From Siphonodentalium dalli (taxonomy: Eukaryota > Mollusca > Scaphopoda > Gadilida > Siphonodentaliidae), in the NCBI GenBank assembly GCA_032622095.1, contig CP136064.1:135799954-135863953 (forward strand): a DNA stretch of 64,000 nucleotides, written 5' to 3'. Shown in pieces: positions 23,390 to 35,250 of the stretch. Under the pieces are notes generated by a model. The model saw only the letters and a program-made list of their open reading frames with translations, ran no database searches and was not told the origin of the DNA. The first letter of the stretch is position 1, and every line of letters begins with the position of its first letter. Both the position numbers and the translations under genes were made by a program.

Positions 23390-26290
23390 ACCATCTAAGA
23401 TGGGGCCGCCAAAATGGCCGCCGGAAGTTGAAAATATGACATTTTTGCACAAATATCTTCTAGATCAATTCATGCTGTTTGGAACTGGTTGAGTAATGTG
23501 ACTTTATCATTGGAGCAATTAAATATGCATTTATCGGGTTCCTAGCCCCTTCCGATCCCTCAAAAATTCGATTTTACAGAACGCGGTATAAAATTTCACA
23601 AAAATTACAATTGGGATTCTAGTCATATTTCAACAAGAAATGGACAGATCTTTGTAATGTAAGTGAGGCATATCATTACCTATGAATATTCCAACTCAGT
23701 GAAACCCAAATTCTTACTTTGGCTCAAAATGGCCGCCAAAATATGAAATATGGTAAATGTTGCTCCATTGTGTCCTGCAATCGCTTACAAGTTGTGGTTG
23801 ATGTATAAAATTGGCTATTCTGTATTCTATACATTGAATACTAACATGTCTGATGCACCTTGATTCATTGTTACTATTTGTCACCACTGACATCACCAGA
23901 AATATTGGATTTTTCTCTCACAAACTTGACATAAATATCGGCAAAAATTCACTTTTCAGGGTTGGACAATTTTTTCAAGTAAAATGCAACTATCTTTGGT
24001 ATCAAAGGTGTTTATTGTTTTGGTCTATCTTAATGTGTCACACTACGGTAGTTATAGACAAAATTGCTCAAGATGGCTTCCAAAATGGCAACCAAATTTA
24101 AAAAAAGTTAATTTTGTACATATATCCCGAATATTATATTCCCTACGTTATCCGAAAAGGTAGCAAATTGTGACTCACTTGGTTATTATACGTGTTAGTT
24201 AATTAACTGACAACTACGTTCTATTCTGTTTGTCCTAGTTCCGTATGGGGCATGAAAAATTAATTTTACTGCGAGTGGGTTGTCCATGGTGAGATGGAGA
24301 GGAATATCAGGAGTGGCTGTATAGTCATGTGTGAGGTGAATCGCTATACATGTAGTGACTGTACGGTATATGGTTGTGTGTGGCCGATGTGGCTGTATGG
24401 GCATTGACATAGTGTATGGATATAACGAGAGTAGCTACATGGTCATCCGTGTGTTGTTTATGTATATATGGAGTGACTGTAAGGTTGTGGGTGGGATGTA
24501 TATGTGTACCGTGTGTGGCTGTATTGTGACAGGTTGGTGTGTATGTATATATATGTGTTGTCTGTATGATCATGGGTGGAGTGCGTAGATAAATAGGGAG
24601 TGATTTTATGGTTATGGGTAATGTGTATAGGTGTGCGTGGGATGACTGTACGGTCAGGATTGAAGTGTATATGCATACCTGGAGTAAGCTGGATGGTCAT
24701 TGGCGAGCGTGTGGGTATATAGGGAGTGCCCTTTTGGAAACATGTACATGTGTACCTTGGGTGGCTATCGCTTTCCAAAAAATAACTCAAGAATATGTTA
24801 ATCAATAGAGAGGTCATGTCAGAGAGTTCTCAATCTTGGTGGTGTTTATGTACATGGGGGAAAAGTTAAATGTGGAAAGCGATAGCCACCCATTATCACA
24901 CAGTCATTCCATATGTACATAAACACCACAGATATAACAATATAGTGACCCACTGTATACATTTACAAATGATCCATGACCACGGATGACCATACAGCCA
25001 TGAGTCACAATGCAGGCACACCGGGTATACTCCTAAACATGACCCATAACCATACTCCTTGTATACCCATTCACCTCACCATTGGCCATACGGTCATCCC
25101 CTGTATAACTATTCTCCACACACATGGTCAAATAGACATTCAATATAAACATCAACACCACAACAATGACCATGGAGTCACTCCTGGTATACATATGTAC
25201 CTCACCAATGACCATATAGCCACTCGCTTCATACACATACCCTCACCCCTGGCACTCCTTCACCTGACCTATGGCCATATAGTCACCCCGTGTGTACAGG
25301 GTCTATTCAAAACATTCATACATGATCATGGTCAATCATTGCATACATATTCACCTCACCATTGGCCATGTCACTCCCTGTGTCCCTATTTGTCACACCA
25401 TAGCTGAATAGCCACTCAGGATATACTAATACACCCCAGCCATGTCAGTATAGTCACTCCATGTATGCATATGCACCTCATCCATGACCATATAGCCACT
25501 CGCTATATACACGCACCCCTCGACCATGACCATATAGCAACACGTGTGTATACCCGTATAACATACACATGACCATACCACCAGGAGTCACCAAGCAGTA
25601 ACACCAGGTATACTCATACACCTGACCATTTAGTCACTCCCTGTATAGATATTCATTACATTTATGATCATACAGTCACTCATTGTATACCTACATGTAC
25701 TCACCTCACCATTGACCATACATTCACTACCTGTATACCTATTCAACACACATAGTCATATAACCACTTGATATTTACATATGCAGCCCACCCTAGACCA
25801 TAGAGTCACTCCATGTATACATATACACCTCACCAATGGCCATTCAAACCTTCCAGATATACAAAAAACCCGCACACACAACCACTCATACCATCCATAC
25901 TTGCATATACACCTCACACATGACAATTCAGCAACTCACGTTATAATCATACACGCCATCCATGATCATACAGCTAATCCATATACAAATACCAATGATA
26001 ATACATCCATGAGATATATAAATATACATCCCACCTGTTACCTAGGACACTCCCTATGTACCCACACGCTCAATAATGTCCACCCAGCTTACTCAAGGTA
26101 TGCATATACACTTCAATCATGACTGTGCGGCCATTCAATGTATACCTATACACATTACCCGTGACCATAAAATCACTCCCTATTTATCCACACACCCCAT
26201 CCCTGATCATACAGACAACACATGTACATTCCACCCATGACCTTAAAGTCACTCCAAAAATACATAATCAACACATAGATGACCATACTT
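23390..26290. mobile_element. Foldback element, truncated copy
   Basis: 23390-24262 is homologous, in the same orientation, to the left arm of the foldback element at about 12055-12977. The orientation-switching motif array follows (24270-26290). The inner 190 bp of the arm and the whole right arm are missing. The array centre carries a perfect 18-bp inverted pair, 24759-24776 and 24874-24891, around the switch point. Confidence 0.65.
24270..26290. repeat. Degenerate 40-50-bp motif array, second copy
   Basis: Same motif content and same internal switch of orientation (near 24870) as the array at 13168-15607, and in the same order, so the two arrays share ancestry rather than being independent expansions. 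Confidence 0.7.
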
Positions 26291-27455
26291 CGTTCGTATT
26301 GAATTATGTACATTATATATAGTTCAGGAAGTTAATTATTGTGTCCATGACATCGAATATTTAACAGTTGCCATTTTTGGAATGGCAGACATGTGTTAAG
26401 AGATAAATACCAGTTTATCTGTACAGTATCAGCTGTACCATTTTCCCCAAAACACATGCAGAGGTGATGTCTAGGACTATGCGTTTACGTGGGCGATGGC
26501 TTATAAGTTATAGTGAACCAGTCTTGCACACAATTGTTATCATGTGATATAAATATTTTGATTCAAACATTAAACAAATCTATGTTTTCATCATGGATTG
26601 GAAATTTAAAATCTCCCGATGACTTGCATGGAGCAATAGCTTATATTGACAACCCAATTTCGGCCACAAATAGGCATGCATAGCAGTTCCAACTGATGAA
26701 TTAATGAAATGCCTTTTTCAATAACATCAAGGTGAAACTGAACTCTAACTATAGTAGGCCTACGGCATTGCAGGATATTCCAACAATAGACAGTTTGGTG
26801 CATTACACAAAGACAATTCTCTATAAAGGCTAATGATTATTTTCCCTTTACTAGAACAATGGTAGTAAATAATGAATCTCAATTGTTCATACATAACACA
26901 TTTCATGCCAGTTCTATAAAGCATGGTAAGAATTGTGTCTTCATTCAGCAAGACAAGACCAAGAAATGCCGCATATTTTGTCCTCTGTTCCCTAAGATGA
27001 TAAGGTGTTATTGATATGCAAGCCAGTCAGATTATGGTGCACATTTAAACAATCTACATTCTCTGGGTCAATGGGTAATGGAGAAAACCCAAAAATGCAT
27101 ACATGTAAACAATTTGGAAATAAGACAAAAAAACATAAACAAATATATATTGGCCCAGTACTAACGAGTCACAAGATATTAATACGGTCTGACTGTGGTC
27201 TACCTAATGGTCCAGTATATCAACATGACACTTCACATGAAAACTCCAGTTGGGATCACCAACAAGATCGTCCCCCAGCAGAGGCTCTGACCTTGGACTG
27301 GGAGAACATGTTTGCATATTTATGCATTTCCTCCCATAGCATTACAAGTTCTGACACAAATGCAAGCTAATAATAATTCAATGTCAACTTATCCGAATAG
27401 CCACGGTTTTGGGCCGAAGCTGGAACTCTTGAATATGTTTTATTTCTCATATGAA
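26291..27455. other. No gene recognised
   Basis: Unique-looking sequence between the foldback array and the DIRS element. Open frames of 60-120 codons show no domain or compositional support. Confidence 0.4.
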
Positions 27456-27498
27456 ATTAGCAGATTTGGACACAAGTCCAAATTTTATGAATAAATAT

Positions 27499-27667
27499 AC
27501 TCACCTGACATAATTCATACAGAATTAGATTTATCTTAACCTCCGCAAACCGCCTCTCAAAAAACTGGAAACATGAAATGTTTTGTTTCGTTTGTTCCGT
27601 TTCCCAGTTAAAGTTTTTAGTTATTCCGAGCATGCGCATTGCGCATACCTGTATACTCAGTTTGATC
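27499..27667. repeat. DIRS inverted terminal repeat, left
   Basis: Pairs with 35061-35229. It contains the palindrome-rich 'atgcgcattgcgcat' segment. The open frames in both ITRs (ending 'LILYELCQ') are mirror artefacts of the repeat, not genes. Confidence 0.85.
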
Positions 27668-27719
27668 CCATGCCGCCACAATCAGCCATGGGACAACTGT
27701 ATCTGATGGGAGGAGGGCG

Positions 27720-27817
27720 GGAATGAATTATGTCAGGTGAGTATAATTTATACATAAAATGTGTCCAAATCTGCTAATTTTATTTCAAAAATTAGCTACT
27801 CACCTGACATAATTATG
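27720..27817. repeat. DIRS internal complementary region
   Basis: It joins the complement of the left outer end to that of the right outer end, the configuration expected at a DIRS circle junction. It is used in known DIRS elements to rebuild the termini during replication. Confidence 0.75.
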
Positions 27818-27855
27818 CTCACCTGACATAATTATGCTCACCTGACATAATTATG
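27799..27855. repeat. 19-bp unit repeated three times
   Basis: Three exact tandem copies of ctcacctgacataattatg, the outer edge of the DIRS ITR sequence. It suggests slippage or repeated use of the terminus during reverse transcription. Confidence 0.9.
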
Positions 27856-28029
27856 CTGATTTCATAGCTGCTCTGCGTAGCTCTGGTCTGATGCTGTTGT
27901 CCCATGGTTCTTCCATGAAATGTTCTTTCATGATTTACATCATAACATATACTGAACATTATTTACATGTGATAACCAAAACACAATTTTCCTTCACAGC
28001 AAACATGCTGGGGAATCTAACCAACACTT

Positions 28030-28456
28030 AGCACTTTAGTGCCAACATCTGTCAAGTAGAACTTGATAAATATAGATGCATAAAGAGCCCAGTCAGCACT
28101 TTCCAGAAAGTCTCTCATTCCTGCTCCAAAGAAGAGTGCTCACAAAGATTCATCCAAAGTGTGAAATGAGCCGTAATGTTGTTGTCACTTGGAAAGGAAA
28201 CAAAAAACCTTCTTATAAGCTTAACTAACCAGGAAGATATAGTTTGTGATGAGACTGGTGTATGGGGTCGATTATTGTTATTATTTGTTCCATCCACAAA
28301 CATCAAAGAGCACTTTTCGGATCCACTCTGACATCTCTCTCAAAGTAAGGTTAAAGGACCTTGATGAGAAATGATTCTACTTAGAAAAGGTCATTACAGT
28401 GACTTCACCTTTGAAAGTGGTAATGGCAAACAAGAAAATATTGTCTTCAATGTAAG
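28030..28456 (-). pseudogene. DIRS tyrosine recombinase, C-terminal part (broken)
   Basis: From high to low coordinates on the minus strand: 'LKTIF' and 'LFAITTFK' (the conserved 'LTLKTVFLLAITT'-like helix), then 'SSQTISSWLVKLIRRFF', then 'TAHFT', then 'FLESADWALYASIFIKFYL'. These follow the order of the DIRS recombinase, including the Tyr in the FYLTDV segment (about 28044-28061). The catalytic arginine of the H-x-x-R box is not visible (AHFTLW), and several frameshifts occur, so the enzyme is dead. The N-terminal half continues at 31123-31260, on the far side of the inserted element. Confidence 0.7.
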
Positions 28457-28474
28457 CTCCCTTATATTTTCTAA

Positions 28475-28900
28475 GTGTACACTTTCATTGTAAGTGTAGT
28501 TCAGGTATACACTTATAGTACACCTGTAGCTTTTGTTTTTTTAATTCAGTACACTTGTACCACACTCACTTTTTTCGAAATGTACACTTATTTCGTAAGT
28601 GTAGTGTAAGTGTTGTAATAAGTGTACACTTGCTCTACACTTTTGAGACTTTGAAAATCTTTGGGCATGCTGCCCACGGGCATGCTGCCCACACTTACAG
28701 CTACACTCATGGTACTTTGAAAAGATCTCTCTACACTTATGACACACTGATGATACTTATACTTTTAAAATGTTTTGGGAACACTGCCCCACACTTAAAG
28801 GTACACTTATGGAACTTTGGAAAAATTTATCAACACTTATACCACACTTATCAAACTTTGATATGGATATGTTCAGGAATACTGCTCAGAGCCTCGCACA
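28475..28900. repeat. TACACTT motif array, left
   Basis: The motif (T)ACACTTA occurs on both strands at irregular 10-20-bp spacing, with a higher-order period of about 97 bp marked by 'ctgccc(c)acactta' at about 28686 and 28783. A close copy lies at 36866-37280. Confidence 0.75.
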
Positions 28901-29787
28901 TTTGTACTATATAATTGCCGTCTTATACTAAATATGAACTTTTTCAATTTAGAAATTACCGGTATTTCGTTTTTCTGTTATTTATATTCTGATAGTAATA
29001 AATTTTATGAATCTTTTGTGCTAAAATAAAGATATATGAGTATGTATATCTACAATTTATTAACTGCAAAATGTTTGTCATAGAAACAATGAAAATTACG
29101 AATATAGAAATGTTGTATGATAGTAGTTTGACGACGCAGATCAGAATTAAGTATAATAAAAATCGTTGATAAACCCGTAATTTTGACGTGCAATACTCCC
29201 AAATAGAATTTTTTTTATCGGGGTTTTTTTATGGCAAAACTTCGATAGTTAGCGTAATTTCGTGACAATAAAATAATGATGAACAGATAAAAATTGTTTT
29301 TAACATTCTCGGAGAAGTACGTATATGTACCTGCTATCTGTTTTTAATTTAATGTAAAATGTATCAAAAATAACAAAGTTTAACTGTATATACGTGTGAT
29401 TATCGACCCACTGTAAATCTCCCAAAGTAAATGCTTGCGGCTTTCTGCCCACGTGTTCGTGTATGGGGAATTTAATCCCATCTCGCTGTGTGTAAACATT
29501 GTCCTCTGATGTCATCATTTTATTGGGAAATCCCTCATTCTGAACTCCTCGACCTGTGACCTCTGCGGGCCTCTGAAACGGTGACAGAATCTGACGAGGT
29601 TTGCCAAATGGGAAATCCCTGTCTAAATCAAGTGATATCCTAGAACTGAGCATACGATTGGCTAAAAGCTAACACGTGACTGTGACGGTGACTACATGCG
29701 CATGCGCAGACCACATTCCGGTCATTCGGCGGTCAAGAAATCAAATTTCATCTGCATGTTATTTGACAACAGCTTTCATTTACGAAA

Positions 29788-29946
29788 ATGACGGCGAGAA
29801 AATCCAAAACAATTCAACAATTTGGCAAAAAGAAGAAAGGAACTAAACACACTAGAGATAGAACAGGTGGTAGGAGGCTGAATTCGGCAAATAATTACGC
29901 AGATAGGCGAAGTTTGTTCCCAATTCCACCGGTGATCCTACAATGA
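29788..29946 (+). other. Short conserved ORF inside the array element
   Basis: ATG opens 52 codons beginning MTARKSKTIQQFGKKKK and rich in Arg and Lys. The homologous place in the element at 36443-45252 (ATG at about 39426) keeps the QQFG-x-KK core but is frameshifted. A second conserved block follows (30214-30411; copy at about 39949-40130) with 'KTNFG', then 'DWAHRAHWNLD'. I do not recognise either. They may be fragments of one spliced or decayed element protein; the basic composition would fit nucleic-acid binding. Confidence 0.3.
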
Positions 29947-30739
29947 CACGATGACATTGAGTAATTAAATGTCAACAGTAAAGTCACACTGGATGCATAC
30001 AGATTATAACCGATGGAAAGTCGTGCGCTAAATTCAGATATATACAACATACATTTATTTACAAGTGATAATTCTCAATCGGAGAGTGATGGCTGTCGTC
30101 CAGCTGATTCAGTGATTGATCTCTCGCATGTTTCATTGTTGCCCAATGTTGGCAAGACTCGCCAAGAGGACTGATCACGGATTCAATTTCAATCATCTTG
30201 ACGTCTTGTCCAAATGCTTGTGATACCGGACAAAACTAATTTTGGTAGAGGGGTAGACTGGGCACACAGAGCACATTGGAATTTGGATCATCTCAGAGAC
30301 AATGTGACATCAGAAGAAAAAAATGACTCACTTACAGCTTTTTTGGCAAAAAAAACTGGAATCGGTCATGCCAACATTTGCAAATTTCTCTCACTCTCCG
30401 TGCTAAACTAAACATCCCACAGCAGGCACTGCATGCTTTAAATGGGACATGGTACTGAATATGACATGGACATCATGACATAAGTGGAGTAAAGACTAAC
30501 GGGAAGAGACAAGCTTGAAGATACTTCAGCTCATTCAAACTTCGCATATCAGCACCAGATTTATGAAATATATTTATTGAGCCAAGGAACCTAATCGATA
30601 GATGATTTATATATTAAAACATTATTAATATAATATAATAAAGTATTTTATCAGTCTAAAATCATTGTGAATGTGATTCCCTTGATTAATGCATCAATTG
30701 CCATCTTTGATAGTGAAATTTAATATGTGCATGCCCATC

Positions 30740-31110
30740 TATGATATACACTTATTTTACTAATACATGTACTATACACTTATATAATACACTTGCATCA
30801 CAATCACCATTGTACACTTACAATACACTTACAACCCCATTCAGAACTTACACTTATAAAACACTTGCAATTATTATACACTTATATTACACTTGCCAAC
30901 ATACACTTATACCACACTTTAGAATCATACACTTATATGACACTCACCTCATTTACATAGTTGGAACGTACACTTACTGTACACTTATGCTACACTTGTA
31001 CTACACTTACTGCCACTGTTGGACTTGTACACTTGGTTGTAAGTGCACACTTAGAGGAAAAATTTTCCTACACTTATGCAACACTTATTTGACACTTATA
31101 ACACACTTGG
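30740..31110. repeat. TACACTT motif array, right
   Basis: Motifs 'acacttat' and 'acacttgca' occur every 10-20 bp up to the element end at 31122. It mirrors the left array. Confidence 0.75.
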
Positions 31111-31122
31111 GAAATGTAAGGG

Positions 31123-31900
31123 CTACCAGTTTTTCAAATTAGCCAAGTCTAAGGTTCAAATGGAGGATTCTTCAATATTTCCAAAACTTTTTTTGTTTGT
31201 TTTTTTTTTGGAAGATCCCGAGCAGGTACCAGTCTTCGTTTTGGAGGCCTTGCATTAAACATATTCAACATTCAAATAATGTGTGGGTGTTGTCCCACTG
31301 CTATTTTCGCAACCCAGTGGCAAAATTGATGAGAGCATGAAAACTGTATCCTGCAACAGTACAGTATTTGTAAAAACCCCAAAGCAAACATATCTGACTA
31401 TAAAAAACAAAAGATGCTAAAGATGCATCATGAGAATTTTTTTTTTGCTTGGAACACTATATTTACTATTAAATATTTAGACTGATAGTAATTTTGTGTT
31501 CCAAGTTGCCAAGATCATATCTGTTGACAGAATGATGCCAAGCCGTCAGGTTCATCAGGTATGGTTCCGGATTAGGTACGTGTACCCTCCCCTGATATTG
31601 TGTTAATATCTGTTCTACAACTGGTAAAAGGAGTGGATGATTTGACTAGAAGATTTAAAATCATTGGAAAACCAGACTGTCGGAAAACCAGACTGTCTTG
31701 GTCAATACAGATCTATTAAAATCAACTCGCACTGAAAAGGACTCAAGTTGTAAAACTTGGGGAAAACCGTGGAATTGGTGGAAATGCATAAACATATATG
31801 CTCCTTCGTGAAAAAAAGAGAGCATCTATCACAAATTTATGTTCTTCTTGTGAAAAATTTGCAAAACGGATCCATGGTTGGTTGAGCCCAAAGACAAAAT
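31123..31900 (-). pseudogene. DIRS RNase H tail and recombinase N-terminus (broken)
   Basis: On the minus strand, around 31870-31260, segments such as 'AYMFMHFHQFHGFPQVLQL' and 'NPEPYLMNLTAWHHS' resemble the stretch between RNase H and recombinase in DIRS polyproteins. At 31255-31140 'RPPKRRLVPARDLPKK' and 'NPPFEP' resemble the start of the DIRS recombinase ('RP..R..VP.WDL', 'PFEPL'). Many frameshifts. The sequence ends at the insertion point of the array element. Confidence 0.6.
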
Positions 31901-32129
31901 AAAAATCTACAAGCTAGTTCTGGACCCTGCTACTAGTACATGCATGTGAGCTGATTTTAGAACCAAAGTTCCTGAGCTACTAGTAACTGACAAAAAAGGA
32001 TTTGGACCTTGTATTGTTTGTTTGTATAAGCACTTTGTGTGAAGTGTTTTATTGTTAATACATGTATATAATACTGCATGTATTAATGCATGTATCCAAT
32101 ACTGCATGTATAAATACTGCTTTCATCTC

Positions 32130-32720
32130 CAGACTATTTTTCCCCCAAAATGGGACCCCCGTTCCTGAAGACTGGCATCGGTTGTGATCGAAAACCATAT
32201 TTACGATCTGAAAAAAAAAAAGGAATCAATCCCGTTGCAAGTTTGGTATGTGTTACCACCAGTCCAGATGGGGTGCCAGATCTTCTTGTGTACACGGGAC
32301 CATAAGCTTGTATGAATGGCGAACTGGTTGCCATCTTTTCAACTTCAAGAGATAGATATCATCTGAATGAGTCTCCTGTCAAGACAAGCATTCTGAATCA
32401 TCAACTCAAGGCATGATGCTATGATGCCAAACAAATGTAGATAACTGCGGGCAGTGTCCCGTCATTTCAACGGATCCATTACTGCCTCATGGAGTACTCT
32501 TATACGATATACTGTGAGACAAACTAACCATTTGTCCAAATGAAACATGGTACCCAAAATAAGTTAATATTTTGGATGGCTCCAAATGAGACCTTTTGAC
32601 ATTTACCAATAAAAAACCAGATTTAGAATGGTTTCCACGAACATCTCCATGTCTTGCAATAGGCCTGTCTGGGGTGGATTTAGACAAATCCAGTCATCCA
32701 TCAGACCTTAAGATTCGACA
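32130..32720 (-). pseudogene. DIRS reverse transcriptase and RNase H (broken)
   Basis: On the minus strand, 'MDDWICLNP' at about 32703-32680 fits the catalytic (Y/F)-x-DD-W of DIRS RT, followed in another frame by 'HLEPSKILTYFGYHVSFG' (about 32610-32550), the thumb motif. Further down, 'APHLDWW' and 'ITTDASLQERG' (about 32190-32160) fit the RNase H segment with its first catalytic Asp. The frames alternate, so the gene is inactive. The N-terminal RT part (32.8-33.6 kb) could not be read. Confidence 0.68.
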
Positions 32721-33302
32721 AGAATCACTGAATTGTTTCTCGTAATTATTCTCGCGAAACATTTCAATTTTCAGTGCTTTATGACAGACTTGATTCAGCA
32801 TTTTCACAAATCTAAATTGATCCATGACTACAGTAAATTTTGGTATATAAGTCGCATCTTTTCTTACCTGAATATGTATAGCCCAGAATATTGGTACGCC
32901 TTATACAACGGTAACTCGAAATTGGGGTGAAATCTTGACTCATTTTCGGAGAGTTTGAGCCATGACCGGTAAGTACACGTATAAGTGTCGGGAAGACCTG
33001 GAGATATTCACAGCAAATATCGGCGGAGATTCAGCCACAGAACTCTCCATAAAAGATAATATTCATTGAATTAAAATATTGAACACAGTTCTCTTACTCT
33101 TCACTATTATTAACTTTTATTCCCAAAATCCCGGAAAGAATTTGTGATATAACCGGATATGTGTGAAAACGAAAGTACAAATTCTGAATAAACAACAAAT
33201 GGACTCGTCTTACGATTTCACCTAAAAGAAATGGACTCATTATTACACCATTTATTATACAAATAAACACCCCCGTCTCCACCGTTATTTATCATATTAG
33301 GC

Positions 33303-33560
33303 CTATATACATTAGTATCTGAGAATTCAACGGCAACAGCAGCAAATTCACAAAACAGTTTTGGCGTCCTTGACCTGACTGTAAAAATTTTGGACACGTG
33401 CACAATTGACACACATTCAATGACAGCGGTGTACATAATCGCTTTGATGTATCCAATGTTGCGACATAGTAACCTGTGTAAACTGTTGCTACAAACTTCT
33501 ATCAGATTTCGTCACATCGGAATGTGTATTTAATGCCCCGAGAATGAGCATAATAAAACC
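33303..33560. repeat. Interspersed repeat family B, copy 2
   Basis: Homologous to 1193-1523 in the same orientation, ending near 'cgtcacatcggaatgtgtat' and 'gaatgagcataa'. It lies within the DIRS interior and is probably a later insertion. Confidence 0.7.
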
Positions 33561-33639
33561 CTGACTCCAAATATTTTAATGAAGTTTCAGTAAGATAATA
33601 CATAAACATTATTTTTTTTTTAAATTAGCTCAACACACA

Positions 33640-35060
33640 GCTGATTTTATCTGATTTCGATGTGGATGGTTGGTCATGATCATCACTAAACTATTCCGCA
33701 CGTTCCGGCCAGGATAACAGTTCTTGTAACTTTTCTGGGTGGTCATTGAGAAGATTTGTCCATCAAATCTCTCTTAGAAGTTTTGGTTGACGAATAAGGT
33801 TCATTCACAACTTTTCTGTTACCTTTGTTCCCTCTAAGAAAAACGTTCAAGCTGATCCCCGAATAACCAATCCGACATTAACGGTAAGAATAGCTAAGTC
33901 CTTGTGGTCTGCTGTCAAGCTGTTTTTGTTGACAAATCAAATGATACATGGCCCTTCAAGGCCTACCGGTAATTGATCCAACACTTTAGTTGACATCGAA
34001 AAATTTGTCTCCAATTTTGGTTTTATTGTTGTCAATTCAAGTCAACGACCTTAGCTTGAACGCCTTCCACAAGGCATGCACACGTTTGTTGTAAATAGAC
34101 ATTCACAGCCATTCCCGTCTGTGCAGCGACCTGATCTCTAATCTGTCTCTTTCAATGACTTTCTATGTGTCCTTATCAAACACTATTGTACCAATTCATC
34201 AAAAGAGGGTACTAATATTTTCAAGATATCATTTGAAGACTCTGCAAAAAGTAACTCCTCAAATTACTGTTCATGAAGAGTTCTTTATTATCATGTAACT
34301 ATGCCATGAAGCTTTGAGCACTTATTTTCTTTCTGTACATGTTTCATTTAAGGTAAGTCCACTGACAGGCTGTTTAAGTGTTAAAGGTAAAACATCTTTA
34401 CACAAAGGTCCACTATGTTAGTGGTATACTGAGTGCATGTTAAACTCTGTCTGGCATAACAGTTGTCATCAAAACTAGTCCATGACCTGACACCGACAAC
34501 ACATCGTTGTCTGAACTATACTGACACTGTTATCACATAGATAATGTGATATACTTTCATTAATACTGTGCTACTTTTGCACGTTCGTATCGGTAGTCTT
34601 GCTTTTCGGACAGCCTCTTCGACTCCTGAGCATTAGACTTGTGTTGTCTTACGGGCGATCCTGAAGATCCCCTTGACTTGAGTGTTTATGTCTTGCTTTT
34701 CGGACAGCCTCTTCGGCTCCTGAGCATTAGACTTGTGTCTTACGGGCGAACCTGAAGATCCCCTCGACTTGAGTGTTTATCGGTCGATCTACAAGATCAC
34801 CTGGTCTGAATACTTTGACCTAGACCGACAATAATATCTGACTTTCCGCCGGTTTCCTTGCGAAGTTCTGCCATTTTCCGTTCTTGCGAGGCAATCTTTT
34901 CCTCCAGAAATCGTAGCGCAACCATCGTTTGGTCTTATGCTTACGCAGATTATCCACTGGAGATTTACAGTAGACTCTGTCAGAGAAAAACAGACGCCTC
35001 AGATTCTGACATTGTAAGAGCAGCACAAATTTTCAGCACGTCTGATTGTGAGCGCCAAGA
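33640..35060 (-). pseudogene. Probable gag region of the DIRS element (broken)
   Basis: By position this should hold gag, between the 5' ITR and RT on the minus strand. An ATG just inside the ITR (about 35011) opens 'MSESEASVFL' before a stop. Another frame at 34820-35026 gives a basic stretch ('KHKTKRWLRYDFWRKRLPRK'). Nothing matches a gag motif well enough to be certain. A 94-bp tandem duplication lies inside (34597-34780). Confidence 0.35.
34597..34780. repeat. 94-bp tandem duplication
   Basis: Two adjacent copies begin 'tcttgcttttcggacagcc' (34597 and 34691) and end 'gacttgagtgtttat', differing by a few substitutions and a small indel. Confidence 0.85.
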
Positions 35061-35229
35061 AATCAAACTGAGTATACAGGTATGCGCAATGCGCATGTTC
35101 GGAATAACTAAAAACTTTAACTGGGAAACGGAACAAATGAAAAGAAACGTTTCATGTTTCCAGTTTTTTGAGTGGCGGTTTGCGGAGGTTAAGATAAATC
35201 TAATTCTATATGAATTATGTCAGGTGAGT
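35061..35229. repeat. DIRS inverted terminal repeat, right
   Basis: Reverse complement of 27499-27667. It marks the 5' side of the minus-strand DIRS element. Confidence 0.85.
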
Positions 35230-35250
35230 AGCTAATTTTTGAAATAAAAT

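Larger units (their letters stand above)
28459..31122. mobile_element. Unassigned transposon with TACACTT arrays and 2-bp duplication
   Basis: It inserts into the DIRS recombinase. The ends are CCCTTATATTTTC and (reverse strand) CCCTTACATTTCC. CT is duplicated on each side (28457-28458 and 31123-31124); removing the element and one CT restores a readable recombinase frame across the joint. Next to each end lies a degenerate array of TACACTT motifs (28475-28900 and 30740-31110). The middle (29160-30620) is shared with the element at 36443-45252. No transposase domain is recognised, so the class is open. Subterminal arrays of short motifs recall EnSpm/CACTA elements, but the CACTA end is absent. 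Confidence 0.68.
27456..35250 (-). mobile_element. DIRS-type tyrosine recombinase retrotransposon
   Basis: Inverted terminal repeats of 169 bp (27499-27667 and 35061-35229) are about 95% alike. Inside the left one, 27720-27817 contains the complements of both outer ends joined together: '27458 side' sequence (ttagcagatttggacac) and '35250 side' sequence (ctaatttttgaaataaaat). That is the internal complementary region by which DIRS elements are recognised. On the minus strand the order is gag-like region, RT, RNase H, tyrosine recombinase, ICR, ITR, as in known DIRS elements. All frames are broken. The recombinase is split by the element at 28459-31122. Confidence 0.8.

Noticed and set aside
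27457-27681. A 74-codon frame on the minus strand with near-identical residues in a frame at 34858-35235
   Set aside because: The similarity is that of the DIRS inverted terminal repeats themselves; the frames end in terminal motifs and have no independent coding evidence.
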